Shown piece after piece: positions 1 through 8,530 of a stretch of DNA of 54,996 nt (its first letter is position 1; every line of letters starts with the position of its first letter). The notes beneath the pieces are model-generated. The model was not told the origin of the DNA. It saw only the letters and a program-made list of their open reading frames with translations, and ran no database searches. The position numbers and the translations under genes were made by a program. Origin of the DNA: Yersinia similis (GTDB taxonomy: Bacteria; Pseudomonadota; Gammaproteobacteria; Enterobacterales; Enterobacteriaceae); NCBI RefSeq assembly GCF_001053095.1, contig NZ_CGBP01000033.1, positions 1-54,996 of the forward strand. The letters run 5' to 3'.

Positions 1-15
1 GACACTGCCAGGCAT
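1..15 (+). rRNA. rrf: 3' end of a 5S rRNA (partial)
   Basis: The first 15 bases match the last 15 of the complete 5S gene that follows, apart from the C/T difference in GGCAT versus GGTAT. The window therefore opens inside the distal end of an rRNA operon whose first 5S copy precedes the tRNA. Only the tail is present. Confidence 0.8.
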
Positions 16-28
16 CAAATTTAGTTGT

Positions 29-104
29 GCTGATATGGCTCAGTTGGTAGAGCGCACCCTTGGTAAGGGTGAGGTCCCCAGTTCGACTCTGGGTATCAGC
101 ACCA
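29..104 (+). tRNA. thrV: tRNA-Thr (anticodon GGT)
   Basis: A 76-nt cloverleaf. The acceptor stem GCTGATA pairs with TATCAGC, the anticodon stem CACCC/GGGTG encloses the loop TTGGTAA with anticodon GGT, the T-arm carries GTTCGAC, and CCA is genomically encoded. It lies between two 5S genes, the arrangement of E. coli rrnD (rrfD-thrV-rrfF). It reads ACC and ACU threonine codons and is presumably cut from the rRNA precursor. Confidence 0.96.
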
Positions 105-142
105 GTTATATGGATTAAATTCGGCAGTAGTTGAAAAGAATT

Positions 143-262
143 TACCTGGCGGCAATAGCGCGGTGGTCCCACCTGACTCCATGCCGAACTCAGAAGTGAA
201 ACGCCGTAGCGCCGATGGTAGTGTGGGGTCTCCCCATGCGAGAGTAGGACACTGCCAGGTAT
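143..262 (+). rRNA. rrf: 5S ribosomal RNA
   Basis: A complete 120-nt 5S gene. Recognisable parts are the 5' TACCTGGCGGC strand that pairs with the 3' GCCAGGTA end, the CGGTGGTCCCACCTGAC core, the CCGAACTCAGAAGTGAAACG segment and the GTGTGGGGTCTCCCCATGCGAG hairpin region. It is the second 5S of this operon, following the tRNA-Thr. Confidence 0.96.
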
Positions 263-273
263 CAAATAAACAG

Positions 274-303
274 AAAGGCCATCCATTAGGGTGGCCTTTT
301 TTG
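274..303 (+). terminator. rRNA operon intrinsic terminator
   Basis: An 11-bp stem (AAAGGCCATCC with GGGTGGCCTTT, one G-T pair) around an ATTA loop is followed directly by a T-tract. It starts 11 nt after the 5S gene and ends the rRNA transcript. Confidence 0.93.
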
Positions 304-329
304 TTTTTGTAATCCTTCCTTAAATAGTT

Positions 330-400
330 TTAACAAAACTCTAGTGACTCGCTCTTGAGTGGTGAAGCGATGAGAATAGGTCGAGAGGAGTAAAGCGTTC
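330..400 (-). repeat. degenerate YPAL-like half element
   Basis: This stretch aligns with one arm of the roughly 166-bp repeats found at 12293 and 20478. Shared blocks include GTGACTCG-TCTTGAG-GGTGAA, GAGAATAGG and GAGGAGTAAAGCGT. The match stops after about 70 bases and the other arm is not recognisable, so it looks like an eroded remnant behind the rRNA terminator. The rest of the stretch to 957 shows no convincing gene; the small open frames there lack a ribosome site and family features. Confidence 0.6.
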
Positions 401-957
401 ATATATAGCGCAACTCCAGTCTCCATCAACGCTCTTTTTATGTAGAAAGTATGGCGTATTTACGATCTACCTATTATCACCATTGATAACAAACCTGTTT
501 TATCGTTCGCTGAACGAAGGGATTACTGCATCCAGAGCCAGAGCCAGAGGCACTTCGGTGGCTTACGGCACTACTGCCCCAACAGCACGTTTTCCCTTCA
601 TTTGATTTTGTTAGTAGTGAATCGTCCCGCTTCTCACAGATACTTTGTTGCCACACAATTGCCGCCAAATGGGCAATATGATTCCGATAAAAAATGTCAC
701 TGATGAGTTTAAAATTTAAGCTGTTAACAGACATACTATGCTGGTGTTGACACTAATGGGTATCCTGAAGTTGATAGTTTTACCCAAACAATATATGCGA
801 TAAACAACGTTATATACGATAAGTAATTTGAAACCATTCTCTAGTGCTCCCCCTATTTCGTCTTATATAAACTCACTGTAATGAACTCACCGCCGCGATG
901 AAACATTTTCAGGTTGTTACAGTTCGCTCGACTTTTCATCTAGGATCCGCTATCTTC
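401..957. other. intergenic stretch without a supported gene
   Basis: About 560 bp between the repeat remnant and the metA operator. An 85-codon minus-strand frame at 477-734 exists but has no Shine-Dalgarno site, no recognised domain and a low-complexity Ser-Gly run caused by a CCAGAG triplet repeat near 532-552. I see only the metA promoter region at its right end. Confidence 0.5.
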
Positions 958-989
958 AGGCATCTAGAAGTCTAAACGTATAAATGGAT
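958..989 (+). promoter_or_regulatory. MetJ box array upstream of metA
   Basis: Four adjacent octamers resemble the MetJ consensus AGACGTCT: AGGCATCT (6 of 8), AGAAGTCT (7 of 8), AAACGTAT (6 of 8) and a weak AAATGGAT (4 of 8). Tandem met boxes are bound cooperatively by MetJ with S-adenosylmethionine. They end 17 nt before the metA start, as expected for methionine repression of metA. Confidence 0.75.
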
Positions 990-1006
990 ATATTGAGGAT
1001 GTAGGC

Positions 1007-1936
1007 ATGCCAATTCGGGTTCCTGATGAATTACCTGCGGTGAGTTTCTTGCGCAATGAGAATGTTTTTGTGATGGCTTCATCGCGTGCTAAAACTCAGG
1101 AAATTCGTCCCCTGAAGGTATTGATTTTAAATCTAATGCCTAAAAAAATTGAGACGGAAAATCAATTCCTGCGTTTACTCTCTAACTCACCACTTCAGGT
1201 CGATATTCAATTGCTCAGGGTAGATAGCCGTGAGTCTAAAAATACGCCTACGGAGCATCTGAATAACTTCTATTGCGATTTTGAAGATATTCAGGACCAG
1301 AACTTTGATGGCTTGATCGTAACCGGCGCTCCTCTGGGTTTAGTCGATTTCTGTGATGTGGCTTATTGGCCACAAATTGAACGCATTATTGCTTGGGCAA
1401 AAGAGCATGTGACATCAACTCTATTTGTATGTTGGGCGGTGCAGGCTGCGTTAAATATCTTGTATGGCATCCCGAAGATGACGCGCGAGGTCAAACTTTC
1501 TGGTATCTATCAGCATCAGACACTCGAACCGCTGGCATTATTGACACGTGGTTTTGATGAAACATTCCTGGCTCCTCATTCCCGCTATGCTGATTTTCCC
1601 GTTGAAGTCCTTCAACAATATACTGACTTGGATATCTTAGTGTCATCAGAAGAGGCTGGCGCTTATCTGTTTGCCAGTAAAGATAAGCGGGTGGCTTTTG
1701 TCACCGGTCATCCTGAGTATGATGTCGATACGCTAGCGGGTGAATATCAGCGTGATCTGGCTGCAGGTCTTAACCCACAAATCCCTCTTAATTATTTCCC
1801 TTCTGACGATACATCGTTACGACCAAAAGCATCATGGCGCAGTCATGGGCATCTGCTGTTTGCCAATTGGCTCAACTATTACGTTTACCAAATTACGCCA
1901 TTTGATTTGCGACATATGAATCCTACCCTTGATTGA
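1007..1936 (+). CDS. metA: homoserine O-succinyltransferase MetA
   Basis: This 309-aa cytoplasmic enzyme transfers succinyl from succinyl-CoA to L-homoserine, the first committed step of methionine synthesis. Length matches E. coli MetA (309 aa). The glutamine-amidotransferase-like fold is marked by [13 protein letters not shown] near residue 38 and the nucleophile Cys142 in FVCWAVQAA. His235 and Glu237 in VTGHPEYD complete the catalytic set. The start ATG has GAGG about 9 nt upstream. The gene stands alone behind a MetJ operator, with the glyoxylate operon downstream as in E. coli. E. coli MetA is heat-labile and a proteolysis target; nothing in the sequence shows whether this copy differs. 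The assignment is secure. Confidence 0.98.
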   Translation: MPIRVPDELPAVSFLRNENVFVMASSRAKTQEIRPLKVLILNLMPKKIETENQFLRLLSNSPLQVDIQLLRVDSRESKNTPTEHLNNFYCDFEDIQDQNFDGLIVTGAPLGLVDFCDVAYWPQIERIIAWAKEHVTSTLFVCWAVQAALNILYGIPKMTREVKLSGIYQHQTLEPLALLTRGFDETFLAPHSRYADFPVEVLQQYTDLDILVSSEEAGAYLFASKDKRVAFVTGHPEYDVDTLAGEYQRDLAAGLNPQIPLNYFPSDDTSLRPKASWRSHGHLLFANWLNYYVYQITPFDLRHMNPTLD

Positions 1937-1981
1937 TTTTTGTCCCTTCTAGATTTTCATCATAGCGTAGATGCTAATTAT

Positions 1982-2012
1982 GGCGGCTGAATCGAGGCCG
2001 CCTATTATTTTC
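1982..2012 (+). terminator. probable metA terminator
   Basis: A GGCGGC/GCCGCC stem with a 9-nt loop is followed by the interrupted T-rich stretch TATTATTTTCTT, 45 nt after the metA stop. The U-tract is imperfect, so termination may be leaky. The loop side also contains a match to the Cra half-site GCTGAATCG. Confidence 0.5.
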
Positions 2013-2178
2013 TTCCCTTCTCATTACCTTTTTTCCTTCCTAAATCTGGTCCGATCTCTTTTTTAAACAATGAGTTATAGCCCTTATAAATCAGAAATGG
2101 AACCTGATTCCTATCATTGCTAATTTCACCAAAATGTTAACTGCATGATAAATAAAGATTAAAAAAATATTTTCCATA

Positions 2179-2203
2179 AAAATGGAAATCGTTTTTGATT
2201 TTA
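2179..2203 (+). promoter_or_regulatory. IclR operator of aceBAK
   Basis: TGGAAATCGTTTTTG at 2183-2197, preceded by AAAA and followed by ATTTT, is almost the same as the sequence I recall for the E. coli aceB IclR site. It resembles the consensus TGGAAATNATTTCCA in its left half. It lies about 160 bp before the aceB start in an AT-rich region, consistent with repression by the IclR encoded at 7474-8316. The rest of 2013-2357 holds only this promoter region. Confidence 0.75.
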
Positions 2204-2357
2204 TTAATTAATTGATTATTCTTATTTCTGTCGGGTGAAAAATAACCATAAAACTCTGCCTTTTTTACTGGCAGGGACACGTTACCTGATGATAATCCAA
2301 GAGTGACGCGAGGTCAGCGTTGAGGTGGCAGTAGTTACATTGGGAAGGGGAATAGCA

Positions 2358-3956
2358 ATGAGACAACAGTTAGCTGGCACGGAGTTAGTTTTCACCCAGC
2401 CTTTTAATGCTGCTGAGCGGCAGGTTTTACCGGATAAAGCTATCGAGTTTCTAACCGAATTGGTGGTGAAATTTAGCGAATCGCGTAACAAACTCCTTGC
2501 CACAAGGGCATCTTGGCAGCAAACCATCGATCAGGGGGCGTTACCCGATTTTATTTCGGAAACGAATTCCATTCGTGATGGTAATTGGAAAATCCAAGGT
2601 ATTCCTGCTGATTTACGCGATCGTAGAGTTGAGATCACCGGGCCAGTAGAACGGAAAATGGTGATCAATGCGCTTAATGCCAACGTAAAAGTTTTTATGG
2701 CGGATTTTGAAGATTCGCTGGCACCCTGTTGGGATAAAGTGATTGATGGTCAAATTAATCTGCACGATGCGGTGAAAGGGACAATTTCCTATACGAATGA
2801 ATCGGGCAAGGTCTATCAGTTAAAATCTAATCCCGCGGTATTGATTGCACGCGTTCGTGGCCTGCACTTACCGGAAAAACATGTTAAATGGCAGGACGAG
2901 GCGATCTCTGGTGGTTTATTCGATTTCGCTTTGTATTTCTACCATAACTATCAGCAACTGCTGGCGAAGGGCAGCGGCCCTTATTTCTATTTGCCGAAGA
3001 TGCAGTCATACCAGGAAGCGGCTTGGTGGAGCGATGTGTTCAGTTTTACCGAGCAGCGCTTTGGTCTACCGCAAGGCACCATTAAGGCTACGGTATTAAT
3101 TGAGACGTTACCCGCCGTATTCCAAATGGATGAAATTCTCTACCACCTGCGCCACCACATTGTTGGCCTGAATTGTGGGCGCTGGGACTATATCTTCAGC
3201 TATATAAAGACATTGAAAAATCACAGTGATCGCGTGTTACCGGATCGCCAGTCAGTCACGATGAATAAACCGTTTCTCAGCGCCTATTCCCGTTTATTGA
3301 TCAAGACATGCCATAAACGTGGCGCTCTGGCGATGGGGGGAATGGCAGCATTCATCCCGGATAAAGACGCAGAAAAGAATAAGTTGGTGTTGGATAAAGT
3401 TCGTGCCGACAAAGAGTTAGAAGCCAGTAACGGTCACGATGGAACTTGGGTGGCACATCCGGGCTTGGCAGATACGGTGATGGATGTTTTTAACAAAGTA
3501 TTAGGTTCTCGGCCTAATCAATTAGAGGTTAGTCGAGAACAGGATAAACCTATCACCGCTGCTGAGTTGCTGGAACCTTGTTCTGGCGAACGCACTGAAG
3601 CAGGGATGCGGGCCAATATCAGAGTCGCGGTGCAATACATTGAAGCATGGATATCAGGTAATGGTTGTGTGCCGATTTATGGCTTGATGGAGGATGCGGC
3701 TACTGCAGAGATTTCCCGCACTTCTATCTGGCAGTGGATACATCATCAGAAAAGCCTCAGTAATGGCCAGACGGTGACTAAAGAGCTGTTCCGTAGCATG
3801 TTGAGTGAAGAAATGCAGGTTGTGAAGCTTGAGCTTGGCGCAGAGCGTTTTGATTGCGGGCGGTTTGAAGAAGCTGCACGTTTGATGGAGCGTATTACAA
3901 CACAAGACGAGCTTATCGACTTCCTGACGTTGCCGGGCTATGCATTGCTTGCCTGA
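2358..3956 (+). CDS. aceB: malate synthase A AceB
   Basis: AceB condenses glyoxylate with acetyl-CoA to malate, the second reaction of the glyoxylate bypass. The 532-aa chain matches E. coli AceB (533 aa) nearly end to end. Family blocks include VERKMVINALNANVKVFMADFEDS, GLNCGRWDYIFSYIKT, and KRGALAMGGMAAFIP. The segment YGLMEDAATAEISRTS ends in the region of the catalytic aspartate. An in-frame start 33 nt earlier exists, but ATG 2358 is preferred. It has AAGGGGA about 6 nt upstream, and the protein then aligns with the E. coli N-terminus. It is first in aceBAK, 46 nt before aceA, under an IclR operator. Confidence 0.97.
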   Translation: MRQQLAGTELVFTQPFNAAERQVLPDKAIEFLTELVVKFSESRNKLLATRASWQQTIDQGALPDFISETNSIRDGNWKIQGIPADLRDRRVEITGPVERKMVINALNANVKVFMADFEDSLAPCWDKVIDGQINLHDAVKGTISYTNESGKVYQLKSNPAVLIARVRGLHLPEKHVKWQDEAISGGLFDFALYFYHNYQQLLAKGSGPYFYLPKMQSYQEAAWWSDVFSFTEQRFGLPQGTIKATVLIETLPAVFQMDEILYHLRHHIVGLNCGRWDYIFSYIKTLKNHSDRVLPDRQSVTMNKPFLSAYSRLLIKTCHKRGALAMGGMAAFIPDKDAEKNKLVLDKVRADKELEASNGHDGTWVAHPGLADTVMDVFNKVLGSRPNQLEVSREQDKPITAAELLEPCSGERTEAGMRANIRVAVQYIEAWISGNGCVPIYGLMEDAATAEISRTSIWQWIHHQKSLSNGQTVTKELFRSMLSEEMQVVKLELGAERFDCGRFEEAARLMERITTQDELIDFLTLPGYALLA

Positions 3957-4002
3957 GCCATCCTATTGAACCCTACAAAATTGAATTATAAGGAACATCT
4001 CC

Positions 4003-5310
4003 ATGACGATCTCTCGTACTCAACAAATTCAGCAGTTGGAACAGGAATGGACATCGCCGCGTTGGAAAGATATCACGCGGCCTTATAGCGCAGAAGATGT
4101 TATCAAGTTGCGTGGTTCGGTCAATCCAGAGTGTACATTCGCACAAAATGGTGCCAAAAAACTGTGGGAGTTGCTGCACGGCGGATCGCGTAAAGGGTAT
4201 ATCAACTGTCTTGGGGCATTAACCGGTGGTCAGGCGCTACAGCAGGCGAAAGCCGGTGTTGAAGCCATTTATCTGTCGGGATGGCAGGTGGCGGCTGATG
4301 CTAATACGGCATCTAGCATGTATCCAGATCAGTCACTGTATCCGGTCGATTCTGTGCCTGCGGTGGTGAAACGCATCAATAATAGCTTCCGTCGCGCTGA
4401 TCAAATTCAGTGGTCGAATAATATTGAGCCAGGCAGTAAAGGCTATACTGACTATTTCCTACCGATCGTTGCGGATGCGGAAGCGGGTTTTGGCGGTGTG
4501 CTGAACGCTTTTGAGTTAATGAAAGCGATGATTGAAGCGGGTGCCGCAGGGGTTCACTTTGAAGACCAATTGGCCGCAGTGAAAAAATGTGGGCATATGG
4601 GCGGTAAGGTGCTGGTGCCGACACAAGAGGCGATTCAAAAACTGGTTGCTGCCCGTTTAGCCGCAGATGTATTGGGCGTACCAACGCTGTTGATTGCCAG
4701 GACTGATGCTGATGCGGCTGATTTGTTGACCTCAGATTGCGATCCCTATGACCGGGAGTTTATTACCGGCGACCGCACTGCTGAGGGCTTTTTCCGCACC
4801 CGTGCCGGTATCGAACAAGCGATCAGCCGTGGTCTGGCATATGCCCCTTATGCTGATTTGGTGTGGTGTGAAACCTCGACACCAGATTTGGCACTGGCCA
4901 AACGTTTTGCTGATGCTGTTCATGCTCAATTCCCAGGCAAGTTATTGGCTTATAACTGTTCACCCTCCTTTAACTGGAAGAAGAATCTGACCGACCAGCA
5001 AATTGCCAGCTTCCAGGATGAACTCTCCGCTATGGGCTACAAATACCAGTTTATTACGTTGGCGGGTATTCACAGCATGTGGTTCAATATGTTCGATCTG
5101 GCCCATGCGTATGCGCAGGGCGAAGGCATGAAACATTACGTTGAGAAAGTACAGCAACCCGAGTTTGCCTCTGTGGAACGCGGCTACACCTTTGCTTCCC
5201 ATCAGCAAGAAGTGGGGACTGGCTACTTCGATAAAGTCACCAATATTATTCAGGGGGGCACATCATCTGTAACGGCACTGACCGGTTCGACGGAAGAGCA
5301 GCAGTTTTAG
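4003..5310 (+). CDS. aceA: isocitrate lyase AceA
   Basis: AceA splits isocitrate into succinate and glyoxylate, opening the glyoxylate bypass for growth on acetate and fatty acids. The 435-aa length matches E. coli (434). The active-site loop [11 protein letters not shown] carries the catalytic Cys196. Metal- and substrate-binding blocks [20 protein letters not shown] and [11 protein letters not shown] are intact. A ribosome site AAGGA sits 8 nt before the ATG. It is the middle gene of aceBAK; the 316-bp gap to aceK is filled by a hairpin-forming repeat. Confidence 0.98.
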   Translation: MTISRTQQIQQLEQEWTSPRWKDITRPYSAEDVIKLRGSVNPECTFAQNGAKKLWELLHGGSRKGYINCLGALTGGQALQQAKAGVEAIYLSGWQVAADANTASSMYPDQSLYPVDSVPAVVKRINNSFRRADQIQWSNNIEPGSKGYTDYFLPIVADAEAGFGGVLNAFELMKAMIEAGAAGVHFEDQLAAVKKCGHMGGKVLVPTQEAIQKLVAARLAADVLGVPTLLIARTDADAADLLTSDCDPYDREFITGDRTAEGFFRTRAGIEQAISRGLAYAPYADLVWCETSTPDLALAKRFADAVHAQFPGKLLAYNCSPSFNWKKNLTDQQIASFQDELSAMGYKYQFITLAGIHSMWFNMFDLAHAYAQGEGMKHYVEKVQQPEFASVERGYTFASHQQEVGTGYFDKVTNIIQGGTSSVTALTGSTEEQQF

Positions 5311-5339
5311 CCACGATCGAGTGAGTGTAGTCTTATCAG

Positions 5340-5584
5340 GAGACTGCTGACAAACCCCGATGACTCGATCTTGAGCGGTGAAGTAGGCAGAAGAGTAAAG
5401 CGTCCGCGCCACGGATAATGAAATGGACGCTCCAACTTTGACGGCATCAAAGTGCCTAAATGTGAGTGTCAAAACTCAGGAGAAGGAGCGTCCATATATG
5501 GCGGCCCGAGCCTACATGGATGTATTAACGGCGTCTTTACTTACTGCTTATTCACTCCGCTACGGGCACTTTGTCAATAACCTT
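5340..5584 (-). repeat. YPAL-like palindromic element with nested insertion, between aceA and aceK
   Basis: Both ends match the 166-bp repeats at 12293 and 20478, in the opposite orientation. The left arm carries GACTGCTGACAAACCCCGAT; the right arm carries GGGCACTTTGTCAATAACC. The centre is interrupted by about 83 extra bases (about 5417-5499). The long inverted arms should fold in the aceBAK mRNA. In E. coli the aceA-aceK gap is also filled with repetitive hairpins thought to lower aceK output, so an equivalent role is plausible here. The name YPAL is from memory of Yersinia miniature elements of this size. Confidence 0.75.
5423..5495. mobile_element. 73-bp segment with perfect 11-bp terminal inverted repeats
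   Basis: The segment begins ATGGACGCTCC and ends GGAGCGTCCAT, an exact 11-bp inverted repeat, and lies where the uninterrupted YPAL copies have only a short loop. It contains a second small hairpin (CTTTGA/TCAAAG at 5436-5452) and no coding frame. A miniature inverted-repeat element nested in the YPAL copy fits best. No clear target duplication is visible, so a length variant of the YPAL centre remains possible. Confidence 0.5.
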
Positions 5585-5626
5585 AGCCTGCTTATGTAGG
5601 CTCCGTTTTGTACGGTAGGGGGCAGC

Positions 5627-7354
5627 ATGGTGGCAAAGCTAGAACAACTTATCGCTCAGACCATTTTGCAGGGATTTGATGCGCAATATGGCCGTTTTCT
5701 GGAGGTCACTGCCGGTGCTCAACACCGTTTTGAGCAGGCCGATTGGCATGCGGTACAGCAGGCGATGAAAAAGCGTATTCACCTTTATGATCATCATGTG
5801 GGTTTAGTTGTTGAACAACTGAAATACATTACGGATCAACGCCATTTTGATGTGGAATTTTTGGCGCGGGTGAAAGAAATTTATACTGGGCTGCTACCGG
5901 ATTATCCGCGCTTCGAAATCGCCGAAAGCTTTTTTAATTCGGTTTATTGCCGTTTATTTAAACACCGCGATTTAACGCCCGATAAGTTGTTTGTTTTTAG
6001 CTCTCAGCCTGAGCGGCGCTTCCGTGAGATCCCACGGCCTCTGGCCCGCGATTTCATCCCTAAAGGGGATCTCAGTGGTATGTTGCAGATGGTGCTTAAT
6101 GATTTATCACTGCGCTTACCTTGGGAAAATTTGTCGCGAGACATTGATTATATCGTGATGGCCATACGGCAAGCCTTTACCGATGAGCAGCTAGCCAGTG
6201 CGCATTTTCAAATAGCGAATGAGTTGTTTTACCGCAATAAGGCCGCTTGGTTGGTGGGTAAATTGAGGCTGAACGGTGACATCTATCCTTTCTTGTTACC
6301 TATTCATCACAATGAGTCTGGTGAGCTATTTATTGATACCTGTCTGACCAGCAAAGCGGAGGCCAGTATCGTGTTCGGCTTCGCTCGTTCTTATTTTATG
6401 GTCTATGTGCCGCTGCCGGCTGCAATGGTGGAATGGTTACGGGAAATATTACCAGGTAAATCTACCGCTGAGCTGTATACGGCGATTGGCTGTCAGAAAC
6501 ACGGTAAAACAGAGAGTTATCGCGAGTATTTGGCTTTTATTCATCAATCCAGTGAACAGTTTATTATTGCACCTGGGGTGAAAGGCATGGTGATGTTGGT
6601 CTTTACCTTACCGTCATTTGATCGGGTATTTAAGGTGATTAAAGACCAATTTGCACCACAAAAAGAGGTCACTCAAGCACGAGTTTTAGAATGCTATCAA
6701 TTAGTTAAAGAACATGACCGGGTAGGGCGCATGGCGGATACCCAAGAGTATGAAAATTTTGTGATTGATAAGCACCGTATCAGCCCAGAACTGCTGGCGG
6801 AGTTGCAACATGAAGTACCCGAAAAACTGGAGGATTTAGGTGACAAGATCGTCATTAAGCACCTGTATATGGAGCGAAGGATGACCCCGTTAAATCTCTA
6901 TATGGAGCAGGCAGATGATCAGCAGTTGAAGGATGCTATTGAGGAATATGGTAACGCCATTAAACAACTGGCTGCGGCCAATATTTTCCCCGGTGATATG
7001 TTATTTAAGAACTTCGGTGTGACGCGCCATGGGCGGGTGGTGTTCTACGATTATGATGAAATTTGTTATATGACCGAGGTTAATTTCCGCGATATTCCCC
7101 CACCGCGTTATCCCGAAGATGAGATGGCCAGTGAGCCGTGGTACAGCGTGTCTCCTAATGATGTTTTTCCCGAAGAGTTTCGCCATTTCTTATGCAGTGA
7201 CCGGAAAGTCAGGCACTTTTTTGAGGAGATGCACGGCGATCTGTTCCAGGCCAGTTATTGGCGCGGCTTGCAGCAGCGTATCCGGGATGGGCATGTGGAG
7301 GATGTTTTTGCTTATAGACGAAAGCAACGCTTTTCCCAGCGGGCTTTAAATTAA
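5627..7354 (+). CDS. aceK: isocitrate dehydrogenase kinase/phosphatase AceK
   Basis: This bifunctional enzyme phosphorylates and dephosphorylates isocitrate dehydrogenase, setting flux between the TCA cycle and the glyoxylate bypass. The 575-aa chain is close to E. coli AceK (578). The N-terminal regulatory half (to about residue 310) leads into a kinase-like half. That half has the ATP-binding loop [26 protein letters not shown], the ERRMTPLN segment and the catalytic region [10 protein letters not shown]...VVFYDYDE. A ribosome site (GTAGGGGG) precedes the ATG at 5627. It is the last aceBAK gene but is separated from aceA by 316 bp containing a palindromic repeat, so its translation is probably much lower than that of aceA. 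Confidence 0.97.
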   Translation: MVAKLEQLIAQTILQGFDAQYGRFLEVTAGAQHRFEQADWHAVQQAMKKRIHLYDHHVGLVVEQLKYITDQRHFDVEFLARVKEIYTGLLPDYPRFEIAESFFNSVYCRLFKHRDLTPDKLFVFSSQPERRFREIPRPLARDFIPKGDLSGMLQMVLNDLSLRLPWENLSRDIDYIVMAIRQAFTDEQLASAHFQIANELFYRNKAAWLVGKLRLNGDIYPFLLPIHHNESGELFIDTCLTSKAEASIVFGFARSYFMVYVPLPAAMVEWLREILPGKSTAELYTAIGCQKHGKTESYREYLAFIHQSSEQFIIAPGVKGMVMLVFTLPSFDRVFKVIKDQFAPQKEVTQARVLECYQLVKEHDRVGRMADTQEYENFVIDKHRISPELLAELQHEVPEKLEDLGDKIVIKHLYMERRMTPLNLYMEQADDQQLKDAIEEYGNAIKQLAAANIFPGDMLFKNFGVTRHGRVVFYDYDEICYMTEVNFRDIPPPRYPEDEMASEPWYSVSPNDVFPEEFRHFLCSDRKVRHFFEEMHGDLFQASYWRGLQQRIRDGHVEDVFAYRRKQRFSQRALN

Positions 7355-7387
7355 CGGCGACTGTGCGCTGAACGTACTCAGATTAAC

Positions 7388-7445
7388 GTAGCTCGCTACG
7401 CCTCTATTTATCGCGTCTTTACGATCGGCCTGTTCTCGCCGAACG
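7388..7445 (-). repeat. YPAL-like remnant between aceK and iclR
   Basis: The block around CGCGTCTTTACGATCGGCCTGTTCTC matches the corresponding arm of the full YPAL copies (GGCGTCTTTACGATCTGCCTGTTCTC). The match fades on both sides. It lies in the 119-bp gap between the convergent aceK and iclR genes and may have replaced their terminators, as no simple hairpin with a T-tract is visible there. Confidence 0.6.
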
Positions 7446-7473
7446 ACAAATTTTTCCTTTATTTTTCATTCTA

Positions 7474-8316
7474 TTATTTAACCCCGACTCCCCCACCGTA
7501 AGATTGGGTGATCTCTTTCGCTGCGTGGATGACCAGTGCACCCAGCTCGGTGACACGATCGTCGGTGATCCGTGATATCGGGCCGGAGATAGAAATCGCG
7601 GCGAAGGCTTCGTGGTGCTCATCAAACAGGCAGGCGGCGATACAACGTAGGCCAAGGGCGTGCTCTTCATCATCAAATGAATAGCCTTGCTTACGGATCA
7701 GTGCCAGATTCTCTTTCAGGCTGGTTGGATTGGTACGGGTATGCTGGGTGTAAGCGTGCAGCCCTTTTTTATGTAACAACTGAACCAGTTGATTGTCCGG
7801 CAGTGTAGAGAGAAAGGCTTTGCCTGCCCCGGAGGCATGCATGGGTAGCTTGCCTCCAATCGGTGCGGACATGCGCATCAGAGCAGTACATTGCACTTGA
7901 TCGATAATTATTGCCTGATAATCACTGTGATCGAGTACCGCCAGATTGACGGTTTCGCCAGATTCATCCATTAAACGGCGTAACATTGGGTGGACCATTG
8001 CCAGTAAATTACGGCTTTGCAGGAAACTGCTCCCGACAATAAAGGCGTGAGCCCCCATGGTCCATAGCCCTAAATCGCCGACCTGACGAACAAAACCCTG
8101 CTGTTGCATGGTCGTGAGTAAACGGTGGGTGGTCGAGTTGGGTAATCCCGCCTGTTGTGCTAAATCAGTCAGTGCGACATTACCATCAGATTCGGAAATG
8201 TATTCCAGTAATTTAAGTCCGCGAGTCAATGATTGAACTTGGCCCGTTGCTGCAGGTGTATTCTGTGTGGCTGCCTTGAGTTTCTTTCCCCGTTTAATCG
8301 GAATCGGTAACGCCAT
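7474..8316 (-). CDS. iclR: IclR repressor of the glyoxylate operon
   Basis: This transcription factor represses aceBAK when glyoxylate or pyruvate signals do not favour the bypass. The 280-aa protein (E. coli 274) has the N-terminal winged helix-turn-helix at about residues 28-90. Its blocks are QVQSLTRGLKLLEYI, LTDLAQQAGLPNSTTHRLLTTM and QQGFVRQ. The effector-binding IclR domain follows, with SAPIGGKLPMHASGAGKAFLS and FAAISISGPISRI. It is convergent with aceK and divergent from metH, as in E. coli. An IclR-type site lies 25 bp upstream of its start, suggesting autoregulation. Identity is secure from near collinearity with E. coli IclR. Confidence 0.97.
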   Translation of the reverse strand: MALPIPIKRGKKLKAATQNTPAATGQVQSLTRGLKLLEYISESDGNVALTDLAQQAGLPNSTTHRLLTTMQQQGFVRQVGDLGLWTMGAHAFIVGSSFLQSRNLLAMVHPMLRRLMDESGETVNLAVLDHSDYQAIIIDQVQCTALMRMSAPIGGKLPMHASGAGKAFLSTLPDNQLVQLLHKKGLHAYTQHTRTNPTSLKENLALIRKQGYSFDDEEHALGLRCIAACLFDEHHEAFAAISISGPISRITDDRVTELGALVIHAAKEITQSYGGGVGVK

Positions 8317-8340
8317 AAATCAGCCCCTCAAATATTTTTA

Positions 8341-8355
8341 TGGAATTCATTTTCG
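8341..8355 (-). promoter_or_regulatory. IclR-type operator upstream of iclR
   Basis: TGGAATTCATTTTCG matches 11 of the 14 fixed positions of the IclR consensus TGGAAATNATTTCCA. Its place just before the iclR start fits the known autorepression of iclR in E. coli. Confidence 0.55.
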
Positions 8356-8415
8356 TTTTTCAATTATGCATGTAAACCGCTAAAAATACTCATCCGATGA
8401 GTCGGTTTTTCTACC

Positions 8416-8428
8416 TGAAAAAGTCTCA
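8416..8428 (+). promoter_or_regulatory. possible MetR site upstream of metH
   Basis: TGAAAAAGTCTCA matches 7 of 8 fixed positions of the MetR consensus TGAA-N5-TTCA. It lies about 36 bp before a candidate -10 box (TAGGAT at 8464), a usual place for a MetR activator. One mismatch and only one clear copy make this tentative. Just downstream, CGTGTC/GACACG (8488-8504) forms a 6-bp hairpin in the metH leader. Confidence 0.35.
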
Positions 8429-8530
8429 ACTGTGAGCGGACTCATTACGTTTGCAACTTGTGCTAGGATGACAGATTAGTTTTGCAGCGTGTCGTCCGGA
8501 CACGGCAGGCAACAGGGTGAAGAGGCGAAT

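Noticed and set aside
477-734. 85-codon minus-strand frame upstream of metA
   Set aside because: No ribosome site, no domain, low-complexity repeat within; nothing supports translation.
8489-8530. Upstream GTG start extending MetH by 14 residues
   Set aside because: It lies in a leader hairpin without a ribosome site and the extra residues have no match in E. coli MetH.
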